A DNA stretch of 64,000 nucleotides from Ricinus communis (taxonomy: Eukaryota; Streptophyta; Magnoliopsida; Malpighiales; Euphorbiaceae): the NCBI RefSeq assembly GCF_019578655.1, contig NC_063263.1, positions 7,140,001-7,204,000 of the forward strand. Direction: 5' to 3'. Position numbers and translations under genes: made by a program. Under the pieces are notes generated by a model. It saw only the letters and a list, made by a program, of their open reading frames with translations. It was not told where the DNA came from and ran no database searches. Below are positions 1 to 11,600 of the stretch, piece after piece. How positions within the stretch are numbered: the first letter of the stretch is position 1; each line of letters starts with the position of its first letter.

Positions 1-90
1 ATAATTTTCTGTATTGATAAAGATTTGATAATTCTAGCATAATATACTATAGTTTAGTAAATTAAATACTTATTGAGTCGCTAGCTCATT

Positions 91-1702
91 CCTTAGCAAT
101 TTTTTTTTTCAGGTTAGTGCAGTTGTAGATAGCCTTAGCTGTGCATTGCTCTTTTTGCATCAGTCAATATTATCAGGGGCCAGAGGAGTTATCTAAAGCA
201 TTGGGGCATTTTGGGAACTTGTGTGAATTAAACTACTGTATAAATATTTCTTATATATATTAAGTATGTCATGCCACTTAAATTGTATGAATGTATATTG
301 TAACTAAGTAGTAAATTATGTTTATAAAGTTATATATATATATATATATATATATTGCTATTCAATGGGAAGTTTGAGTTGGGGTGTTACACTTCAACTT
401 GTGTTTTCCATGGAAATGAAGTTGTAGATTTACTAAAGCTTGCAAATTCTTCAACTTGTATTTTCCTCCATGCGCTTCACTTGCTATATTTTATCAAGAT
501 TGGGAGTGATATTCTTGAAGGCCCAAAACCTTAGAGGGAAGTGGGTATTTCCCTCCAAGTGGCAGGAATGACTTGAAAAAATAGATTGATGACTTCTGGG
601 ATATATATATATATATAATCTATATAATTTACCTTAAAGATCTTTCATGTTTAATATATATCTAATAGATTAAGAGTGAAAAATCTCTCTGAACTTGTGC
701 TAAGGGACCAAACAAGTCCAATTTTGATATTTTTAAATAAATGAGCCCACACTTCTATTTAAAGGTCAGATTAATCCAAATTTTGACTTACTCAAGGTGA
801 ACTTATTTGTTAGAAAAAATGAAATTGAATCTATTTGGTTCTTCGACACAAGTTCAATGAGGTACTTGACCCTTTGTCCTATATCTGTCAATCTATATTT
901 ATAATCTACATCTACCTATAATCTATAATATATATAAAAGTATGGGCGAGAAAATTTTTTGAACTGATTAAAATACTCTTACTAATTTTATTCTAATTTT
1001 ATACGTAATTAATTTAACTTTTTATTCTAATCCTAATAAAGTTAATGTTCAATCTAAAATTTTAATTAAATTAAGATTTTTCAAAGAAATTGTATGATCC
1101 AATACTAAGACTCCATTCTATTGACTCTAAGATTCATATTGGACAAATGTGAAATATCTAAGAACTGAAGAGTATGATATTGAAAAGAAAATATTTTGTA
1201 TTAAAGTTAAAATACATATAAGATTTCACAATAATAGCAATACCATTGACTGTATTGATTTAGACACAATTTAATTTTTTCTTTCTAAGCTAATGGTTGG
1301 TTAGTCATGACCTATTATATACTCATTAATGTTTTGACAATAAATAATTTTTTATTAAACTAGTATAATTAGAGGATGCATTTAGAATATCTTATTGTCA
1401 TAAAAATGTAATTAAATTTTGAAATATACAATAGTTTATAAGTAAAATAAAACTGTAACAATGCGTCAACTTTATTTTATCTAATTTGAAAAATATTTAT
1501 TTTATTAAATTGTTATAAAATATATTTATTTATTATTTATTATTTTTATTGTGATTCTTACTAATAGTAATAGTTTCATTAAAATGTTGTAATTATATTA
1601 TTACTATTATTATTATTTTAAACTCGATCTCGAGCCTATGAACGAGCTTATCACGAGTCTGCTTGTCGAGCTTATAAACGAGCATGTTCACGAATATTAT
1701 AA
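91..1702. repeat. 1.6 kb tandem duplication, copy A
   Basis: This block recurs almost base for base at 1719-3337, a period of about 1628 bp. Visible differences are the length of the TA run (330-355 here, 1959-1988 in copy B) and one or two single-base indels near 940-945 versus 2570-2580. It starts at CCTTAGCAATTTTTT and ends at GCATGTTCACGAATATTATAA. It holds no credible ORF. It is AT-rich except for a short CTCGAGC-rich part near its right end (about 1620-1690). The near identity of non-coding DNA points to a recent duplication or an assembly duplication. Confidence 0.95.
690..857. mobile_element. Foldback / MITE-like element in copy A
   Basis: The left arm (about 690-725, beginning TGAACTTGTG) and the reverse complement of the right arm (about 822-857, ending CACAAGTTCA) are imperfect inverted repeats. 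Both arms read TGAACTTGTG, then an A/G-rich spacer, then a CCAAA core. The interior is about 95 bp and non-coding. This is the form of a small non-autonomous foldback element. I could not identify a target-site duplication, so element status is inferred. Confidence 0.45.
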
Positions 1703-1718
1703 GTATGTTCACGAATAT

Positions 1719-1956
1719 CCTTAGCAATTTTTTTTTCAGGTTAGTGCAGTTGTAGATAGCCTTAGCTGTGCATTGCTCTTTTTGCATCAGTCAATATTAT
1801 CAGGGGCCAGAGGAGTTATCTAAAGCATTGGGGCATTTTGGGAACTTGTGTGAATTAAACTACTGTATAAATATTTCTTATATATATTAAGTATGTCATG
1901 CCACTTAAATTGTATGAATGTATATTGTAACTAAGTAGTAAATTATGTTTATAAAG

Positions 1957-1990
<34 letters not shown>

Positions 1991-3337
1991 CTATTCAATG
2001 GGAAGTTTGAGTTGGGGTGTTACACTTCAACTTGTGTTTTCCATGGAAATGAAGTTGTAGATTTACTAAAGCTTGCAAATTCTTCAACTTGTATTTTCCT
2101 CCATGCGCTTCACTTGCTATATTTTATCAAGATTGGGAGTGATATTCTTGAAGGCCCAAAACCTTAGAGGGAAGTGGGTATTTCCCTCCAAGTGGCAGGA
2201 ATGACTTGAAAAAATAGATTGATGACTTCTGGGATATATATATATATATAATCTATATAATTTACCTTAAAGATCTTTCATGTTTAATATATATCTAATA
2301 GATTAAGAGTGAAAAATCTCTCTGAACTTGTGCTAAGGGACCAAACAAGTCCAATTTTGATATTTTTAAATAAATGAGCCCACACTTCTATTTAAAGGTC
2401 AGATTAATCCAAATTTTGACTTACTCAAGGTGAACTTATTTGTTAGAAAAAATGAAATTGAATCTATTTGGTTCTTCGACACAAGTTCAATGAGGTACTT
2501 GACCCTTTGTCCTATATCTGTCAATCTATATTTATAATCTACATCTACCTATAATCTATAATATATATAAAAAGTATGGGGCGAGAAAATTTTTTGAACT
2601 GATTAAAATACTCTTACTAATTTTATTCTAATTTTATACGTAATTAATTTAACTTTTTATTCTAATCCTAATAAAGTTAATGTTCAATCTAAAATTTTAA
2701 TTAAATTAAGATTTTTCAAAGAAATTGTATGATCCAATACTAAGACTCCATTCTATTGACTCTAAGATTCATATTGGACAAATGTGAAATATCTAAGAAC
2801 TGAAGAGTATGATATTGAAAAGAAAATATTTTGTATTAAAGTTAAAATACATATAAGATTTCACAATAATAGCAATACCATTGACTGTATTGATTTAGAC
2901 ACAATTTAATTTTTTCTTTCTAAGCTAATGGTTGGTTAGTCATGACCTATTATATACTCATTAATGTTTTGACAATAAATAATTTTTTATTAAACTAGTA
3001 TAATTAGAGGATGCATTTAGAATATCTTATTGTCATAAAAATGTAATTAAATTTTGAAATATACAATAGTTTATAAGTAAAATAAAACTGTAACAATGCG
3101 TCAACTTTATTTTATCTAATTTGAAAAATATTTATTTTATTAAATTGTTATAAAATATATTTATTTATTATTTATTATTTTTATTGTGATTCTTACTAAT
3201 AGTAATAGTTTCATTAAAATGTTGTAATTATATTATTACTATTATTATTATTTTAAACTCGATCTCGAGCCTATGAACGAGCTTATCACGAGTCTGCTTG
3301 TCGAGCTTATAAACGAGCATGTTCACGAATATTATAA
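1719..3337. repeat. 1.6 kb tandem duplication, copy B
   Basis: Second copy of the block at 91-1702. The two are separated by about 16 bp (1703-1718), itself a partial repeat of the copy end (GTATGTTCACGAATAT). Its right end runs into a longer CTCGAGC-rich stretch (3240-3520) that copy A lacks after its end, so copy A looks like the inserted one. Confidence 0.95.
2323..2490. mobile_element. Foldback / MITE-like element in copy B
   Basis: The same inverted-repeat element as at 690-857, carried along in the tandem duplication. Its arms begin TGAACTTGTG and end CACAAGTTCA. Confidence 0.45.
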
Positions 3338-3560
3338 ATAAGTCAAGTTGCAAGCTTATTCGCGAGCTTCATAAACAAATTGAGATTGAGCTCGATCTAA
3401 TGAGCTTATTCACGAATCTGCTCGCGGCCCAGTAAACGAGCAGATTCGCGAGCTAACAAACTAAATTCTATCAAGCTCGAGTTCGGCTTAATAAAATTAT
3501 CTAGCTCAAAATGGAGATCTCGGCTTTTTTAAATTAACAAATTATCTAAAATGAATTTAT
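3240..3560. repeat. CTCG/CGAGC-rich degenerate repeat
   Basis: In an AT-rich background this stretch is dense in short units such as GAGCTTAT, CGAGCTTATAAACGAGC, TTCACGAAT and CGCGAGC. Many are partly palindromic (GAGCTC, CTCGAG). The same vocabulary ends both duplication copies. It looks like the remains of a transposon end or a degenerate short tandem repeat. The class is not identified. Confidence 0.5.
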
Positions 3561-4796
3561 TTATTGATTCAAGCTCTGAATAGCTCGGGAAATATTTGAT
3601 TCATTTACAGTCCTAGGCCCAGACAAACTTTAGGCTTTATCCTCCCCAATCCATGCAGCCAAACAGTCTAACAGGGCTAAATTCCTAGCCTTTCTTCTTC
3701 ATCCTACCCCATTCGGGCAAGCAGATATTAAGCATTCTTTAAGTTCCTACATAGTCCGGCAGGTCTTCTTGCTCTCTTGCCTAGTCCAAGAAAGACCTTT
3801 TTGGATTTTAAACTTTGCTTCCCTCCTTTGTGTCAACTCTTTTAAGGCTCCATTCGAGCTCAAAAGTACTCCCTTTTCAAGTTCCTATTATAAAAGAACA
3901 AGGGATTTTTTTATAAATGTCTAAAAAATTAAGTCATTTAATTTTTATATCCACACTTCTAAAAGTTAACAAAAATATGCTCAAAATATAAAAATTTAAC
4001 TTTTAGACTGCATCAGATCTTAATGCTTGTTCCACCCAAAGAATGTTTATATTTAATTCTCTTCAAACATATATTTCTCCTTCCAAATCCATTAGAAAAG
4101 ATAAAATAAAATAACATAAAAGCTTGCTCTAATACATATATACCATGAAAACTAAAGTGCATTCTTTTAAAATGTTTTAATCATATAAAATATAATATTT
4201 AATAAAAATCAAATAATTTTAATTCTAAATTTGATTTCATCTAACTATTTCATTTAATTTTTAAAAAATCTATCTTTTTTATATAAGAGTTACAATAAAT
4301 TTTAATTAGTTAATTTAAGAGTTATCTAATTAGTTTCAAACTTTAACCTTTTAAATGATTGGTCAAATATCCATCTAAATTATATTAAATTGTGTTTTGA
4401 GAAAATATATAAAATCTATTCATAATATATATTATTACTCATTAATTGTTCCATATCATTTAACATAAGAAAATAAAATAGAAAAAAAAAAAAGCACTCT
4501 TAATAAGAGTGATAGAAAAAGAAAAAAAAAACTTGGTTTAAAACCAAAAAAATAAAATGAAAAAATAAGTTAATCAAATCACAAAATTTAATTTCAATTA
4601 TATATATAATTATATATTTATATAGAGAGAAAATCTATATACTTCATGTTAATATAATTGAAAAGTACAAATCTATTTTATATTTAGTTAAAAACATAAA
4701 AAAATAAAAAATAATTTTCAAGGTATACAATAAATAGTATACATTAAGTAATACTTTGATACTTACTAAATTTTATTTGTTCAAATTTTAAATCAT

Positions 4797-4798
<2 letters not shown>

Positions 4799-4831
<33 letters not shown>
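4799..4831. repeat. (TA)n microsatellite
   Basis: About 16 uninterrupted TA units in AT-rich intergenic DNA. Confidence 0.95.
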
Positions 4832-4833
<2 letters not shown>

Positions 4834-5831
4834 CCTATTTTTCCACCAAAATGGATATTGGAAAAAAATGAGATGTATAAATTTTGATATAGCATATGCA
4901 TTCTTATACCGTTTTCTATATTTTGTATATTGACTATTATATGAAAATAAGTATATAAATGAAATAGATTAATAATATACTTTTTTTAAAAAATATATTT
5001 TTCTGAAAAATATAAAACAGTCTTAAAAGTATATAACGAACAGTGAACAATATATATTAAATATATAACGAGTTTATTAAAGTATATGATACTCCAATTC
5101 TCATTGAGTTTTCTCCGCTCAGATTTTTAAAATTATCTTATATATTTTTTGATATATAAACATAATACTTATTCTTTTCACCACAACGAACACAATAACA
5201 AAAATCAGATTTTATATCAAGTTAAAAATGGTTATCCACCATTATAAATAAAAGACAATACAAGTCTCATATTCTATTTAGAGTTAAATAAGACAAAATA
5301 TTACTTTACCATATACTCTTTTTGTATAGTTACTACAGAAATTCAACTGCAAAATAACTACTTTGCAATTGCATCAAGTTCAATAGAAACACATTTATAA
5401 TTCACAATGAGTAAAGAATCAAGAATAATTTTTGAAAATTTTTTAACAAATCAAAATATTTCAAATTATAACGACTAAATAAATATAATAACATAAAACT
5501 GTTATTGAGCAACTTAGAAAAGCAAAATGTGAATACGACATTATATGATTTATACTAAGTTTATTTCGAGTATATAAAAGGTATCATTGAAATATATAAT
5601 GAGTATGTTTTAGTTTATTTTTAAATAGATTTTAAAACTTAATAGTATATAGTATACTCTGAGTACATAATGAGTATCTACTATCTTTTTTAAATTACTA
5701 AAATTATTAAATTAGTTATAAAAAAAGTACCAAAAAATATAATTTTTTTTTAAAGTAGATAGTAAAAGTAGATTACGAGTATACAATAAGTATATATTTT
5801 TAAAATTTTAAAAACTTATTTAAAAATAGAT

Positions 5832-5838
<7 letters not shown>

Positions 5839-5897
<59 letters not shown>
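5839..5897. repeat. (AT)n microsatellite, 59 bp
   Basis: About 29 uninterrupted AT units, the longest dinucleotide run in the window. Confidence 0.95.
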
Positions 5898-5900
<3 letters not shown>

Positions 5901-8634
5901 AAATATTTGTATTTTGACTATTATATTAATATAAATATAAAAAATAAATCAATAATAGATTAAAAAATTTCAGACAAGATATAAAATAGATTTTAAAGGA
6001 TACAGTAAAAGTATATAACAAATACATAATTAGTATATTTCAGATATATTATACTCTGATTGTTATTAATTTTTTTCCATTCCAATTTTAAAATCTTTTA
6101 TTTTCTTTTTATGTACAAACATGGACACAATATTTTTTTTCAACACAACGGATAATAAAAAGAAAATATCATATACATAAATTTTTGATGTAAAAGACAT
6201 TCTATTACCAAAAGACATTAGTTTTTCAAACTTCATGAAAATAATATAAAATCAAAATCAACACGGAGGAAACACCGGCTTTGTCCTTACCATCACTATA
6301 TGATTTTTGTTTTTCTTAAAGCTTAATATTAATATTATTCTTTAGAGAATAATCAGTTTTCTTTTTACAATCAAAATTTCTATCATTTTTAACAAAATAT
6401 TTAAATTTTGTATTCTCATTTTCAATGTCTCAAACCAATTTTTTTAAAAAAATACTTGTTTAAATAAGTTAACTATTGATTTTCAAATAATAGTGGAAAG
6501 TTTTAAATAAAGCTTGCTATTTGTGTTGTGTTATATTGTGTCCGATTGTGTCTTATCGAGATACGTGTATAATATAAAAATAGCTAACTGTAATATGATC
6601 TATTTAACCAATCGTGTCAAAACATCAAATCAAACATGAACACGTTTATTAATTAGGTTAAACGGGTTAACCCATATGATCTATTTAATAGATTAAATTT
6701 AATAAAAATAATTTACTATAATTTTAAATATATATTTATTTAATTATAAAATGCCTCAAATTTAAATTATAAATTTAAAAATATAATTATATTTTGATAA
6801 GTAATAAAATAATTTATATAAGATATTATTTTAAATAAATGTGTTCAATTTTATCACTAGCGAGTTAGGCAGGTCAATTCATTTAAATATAGTTCTTTTT
6901 TTTATTGATCCGTTTATGATATGAACTTGTTTATCCTACATCCAAATCCATTTAACTATATATGTCTTTTGTCGTGTCATTTAATTAGATCAGGTTAAAA
7001 ACTTGCTAGTTATTGTTTGAAAGAAAATAAAAGATAAAATCAAACAGATAAAAAAAAACAAAGAATTCGGAAAAAACCATAAAAGCGAAAAAAGATTATG
7101 AAAGAACAAAGTACTATATTCAAACAATTACTAAAAGACAAAAGAAAATAATAATACCACAAAAGCAAAAAAGAAAGAAAGAAAGAAAGAATATAAATAA
7201 AATATCGCAGACAGCGTGTGAAAGTAAGTAAATATATAAACAAACTCAGATGATTGGAGATTCATCCTCGTAAACAAAGTGATCATCCACCAAATCGGAT
7301 GTTCGATTCCGTTTACTAGCCATCTTCAGTGACACCATAAACAGTAAAGTTCATTCTAGATGTTTTAAAATTTATATCCATGGATTTAATCAGACTTCAC
7401 AAATTTAGATTCATGAATATGCATTTTAAAAGTTTTACAGATTAGATTGAATATAACATCTGCACATTCATAAGGGTAATCTTAAGATTAAAAATAAAAT
7501 TAAATTATAACAATCAATCAGTCATCAACCCTCTTTTTGCTTGTCAAATCATAAATTTAGCTTAAATTATAACCATCAATCATGAGAAAACAAAACATGC
7601 AGAAACCAAAACAATCAGGTTTTTGGAAAAGAAGAGAGAGAGAGGTGAAAAAGAAAGAATATTTACAAAGTAATGTAATATAATGACAATCATAATATAA
7701 TGGTAACGTAATAATCATATTATTATCATTTTTTGTTATCGTAGAAAAATATAAGGAATGTAACTATAATTTTTTTTCAATATTTAATTTATTTATAATA
7801 ATTAATATAAATATAAAATATTATAAGTCATTAAAAAATCATTAAATTTATTAATTCTTTTAAACCTTTACGGTGGTTGGAGTCCGACGAATGCCGCCGG
7901 AACTGGTGACCGGAGTACAACAAGATCCGCCCAAATTGGACCACCAGAATTTAGTAACTAGCAGCTGCAATCTAGTCATCAGTCGCAGTGAATGGTAGTA
8001 GCGATTATAATCAATGACCGAATAATGATAGCAGTGAATGGTAGTAGCGATTACAAGGGTCGAAACTACATTAACAAAAAAAGTATGAAATAAAAATATT
8101 TAAATAATTTACATATTTTTGTGTATTGAGTTTTACAACAAACTTAAAGTAATTAATTAGATAATATATTTATTTATTATGGTTACAAACATCACATGTT
8201 TTTATACTATTACATAAAATAATAAAATATGTAACAGAATAACAGTTCCATTACATACTTCGTTACGTCCTGTCAAACATGGTCTTAGCATAGAGAACTG
8301 CCTAATAATCATTTGGTTCAATGCCGTGTTAGAAGACAAATTGAGACTGGAACTTGGATAGATTCTGCAGGATAATATTCTCTGGCCATGTATATGTATA
8401 TCATTAGGCAAAAATGTTGGACTGTACATTTCGAGTATTTTGCTGCAAATAGATACAACCAACTATGAATGCTAGAAATGCAGAGCTGTATCGTACATAT
8501 GTTTTCAACTCCTAGTGACCCTAAAGTTACAGACCCTAGCCAATGAAACCTGTATTTAGCAGCATCATCAACGTTATAAATAAAACTTGGTTCGTCCAAA
8601 GAAAAACCGATGCATGAAGAAGGCTACAACTCTC

Positions 8635-11600
8635 CTACAGCATCGATGCACTCATGGGATTTGCAAAGAAATGCTTACGGTATACTGACTTTGATTCTCT
8701 GATGCTGCTCCCAAGAAGAGTTTGCAGCAAGGCGGGGGGCCCACTTGATGTAGTCTGATGCATCTTTCTCACAATGACGTGTTTATCCAAAATCATCAAC
8801 TCTAACAGACTCTTGCAGCTCTAAAAAGAGAATCGGAAACATTGAACGTAAGTTATGGATGTAGAGAGAAGGAAATGTCATGCAGAGTTGCATAAGCCCA
8901 TTCTTAATTTAAATGTTCCCCTAGATAAGCTCTCTCTCTCTCTCTTCCATATTTTTTGTACCATCAAACCATTTAGAGCTAAGATATAATATATACCTGG
9001 GGATTCAACACATCAATTTGGTGGATGATATTTTCCTGTGACACAAAAATAAGAGAGGAAGGAGGTCAGAAAAAAATAATTAAAGCTATACTTTACTTCT
9101 CAACAAAAGCACTTCTTCAAATTGAAGCTTCCAATATATTTTAGAAATCTCCATCAAAGTATAAATGGCTTTAGGAGCTAAACCCATCAACAAAATGGCA
9201 AAAATTCACATAACAATGAAGAAATTCACACCAGTGCTAAAATACTCAAATATCAAGAAAATCCAAAATTTGCTTTGAAATCAATATTTAACACGTTAAT
9301 TTCTATGATAAAGTTTGGTACCTGTTACATTGTGCTAGGAAGTTGTAAATGTATGATTGCAAACAATGGAAAAGTTTAACAATATTTAGGTTGCATAGAG
9401 ATTGCAGTTAGGATTTGTAATAAAAAATTTTACAGTATTTAGGATACATACAAATTGGAGTTAGGATTTGTAATCACTAAAAAGAAAAAGAACCATGTAC
9501 CTCTAGTAAGCCCGGATTTCTCATCACAATGCCAAGAACACGGCGTACAAGTCCATTGTAGACAACTTTGTTCATGCTCCCATCTCCATTGATCCATGGC
9601 AAAATGGGCATATGTAATTCATTTGAGGATAATTTTTGAGTAATAATGTCATTATTTTGTTTTGGTAAAACATTCTCTTGCAAGCTGCCTCCATGCACAT
9701 TGGTCCATTGTGTTTCAGTCAAGGGCCCATCCTCATCAGGAAGATTAAGGATAGTAACTTTGTGCACACAGTTATCACTCACAATTGCTTCTCTCCGTGA
9801 ACTAGTGCCAACAACATCATGACTTTCTGACCAGGAAACTGAACCTTTATTTCTCTCTGAGGACTTCTGCACTGAATGTGGATCAAGGTCTTGGACGCTT
9901 GCCAATGAGGTCAAAAAGTATTTGGAGTGATATAAAGCATCGACAACATGAACAGAGTCATACGCATTGACCTGTAACATAAAGGAGGAGGTTAGAAATT
10001 CTTCAGCTCCAAGTTCAGTTCATCCAAGTTTGCCCCCCTTATGTATGTGAAACTAAGAGGATTATGAAAGAAGCCGTTATCAATCACAAATCCACATTCC
10101 TCATCTTTCAACACAAGAGTAATAACTTGCTGATGACAAAAAGACACGGGAGAAACTCAAAAAAAAAATTTCATCATCCTAGCATTTAAATCATATTCTC
10201 TGAACTCTCAATTTAATAACTGACAATTTTTTGTGTCTGATATTTTTTTTATTACAATTTACAATTACTTTTTCTAACATTATTCTAGTTTCTTATTAAT
10301 TTATATTCTAATAATATAAAAATTCGGCTGATTGTGAACCAGTTTAGAAACTAACTATTTCTCTTGAGTAAAATCCTAGCAAACTTGTCGTGCAAATCAA
10401 ATATTAACAGAAGTACAACAAGAAGGAACCATTCCCGAGGATGGCCAGTGACAAAACTTAAAAGGCAGGATCCATCCACCTATAGATGTGCCAAGCGTAT
10501 CACTTTCTGAAAGGTACACCATACTAAACATATTTTTGTCATTAGAGGAATACAATTTATGAATCCAGAATAAGACTAACCTTCAACACACATCCAAATG
10601 CTTGAAGCACATCAATGATATGGTTGTGTCTATTTTCTCCTGCAAAAGACACCTTCAAATATTCAATATAGTGAAACCTAAATCGAAGTGTTATTTTCTT
10701 ATAGTGGAAAGATAAACCTATTAATTTTCTTTTAATTAAAAGAGAGAGAGAGGGGCCTATAGAGCTCATACCCGCAATTTGCGAAACTTCATCTGAACTC
10801 AAACCTTGGTCACCAGCCTTCTGAATGGCCATGCAAACTGTCCTAAAGACTTCAGGACTAAAGAGATTTGTTTCTTCTGGATCAGAAGGTTTCAACATCA
10901 AATATTCTGCAAAGCCTGCCATTGCTTCCCAAGGTGACTCACTAGACCATCTTGCTGCAGGAAGGATGCAGTCAAAATTGAGGATTTCTGGAGCACTGCC
11001 ATGTTGAAATGAAGTAGAGTTGAATGTCTGGCTCAAATCATCATTGAGTTTATCACTCTGATTAAGTTCGCCATTACAAGTGAGCACATCCTTGAACATA
11101 TCTACAGCATCAACTGTCAAAATACTTGCACGGTTCAGAAGTACCGTTATACCAGGAAAGCCCTTTTCCCTCCGAGAAATGAGTTCACTATCTGCCAAAG
11201 ATTTCAATTTCTTAGATTTATCACCATCACAAAGTTCGAAATCCTCAGCCTTTCGTTTAGAGCCTCTCACATCTTCAGCTTCTCCCACACCTTCATCTGG
11301 CACACATGGAGAAATGGACAGTTGACCAGAAGAGACTAGAGCAAACAACTGAAAAATCTCCCCACACTGCAAATCTGCAGTAAGATTAATACCCCCTTCC
11401 ACCAGATCCTTTTCTCTTTCAAAGAGCCAACCAGAAAATTTAGCAGCTCTCTTTCCAGTATTAGATGGAAATAAAGATTTAGAAATATTTTGCAAGAATT
11501 GTTGAGACAGCTCAAAAGGTTGATCACCATCACCGCCAATCTGCAAAACGTGAAAAATTATAAATACTATGCATAGCCAGTAGTCAAGAAGCAAAATAAT

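Larger units (their letters stand above)
3561..8634. other. AT-rich intergenic region, no gene seen
   Basis: No ORF here resembles a known protein. It contains long TA runs (4799-4831 and 5839-5897) and many A/T homopolymers. From about 7864 to 8070 base composition becomes more balanced and a 23 bp segment (GCAGTGAATGGTAGTAGCGA plus TTA) occurs twice, at 7985 and 8031; this may be a gene or transposon fragment. The part from about 8200 to 8634 is more balanced too and probably includes the 3' UTR of the minus-strand TFIIIC gene. Confidence 0.6.

Noticed and set aside
91..3337. The two 1.6 kb copies as LTRs of a retrotransposon
   Set aside because: Only 16 bp lies between them, the ends are not TG...CA, and there is no primer-binding site or polyprotein.
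7285..7315. tRNA-like B box (ATGTTCGATTCC)
   Set aside because: No acceptor stem, A box or cloverleaf can be built around it; at most a worn SINE fragment.
8202..8599. Minus-strand ORFs of 86 and 93 codons
   Set aside because: They overlap in different frames, have no recognisable similarity, and lie where the TFIIIC 3' UTR is expected.
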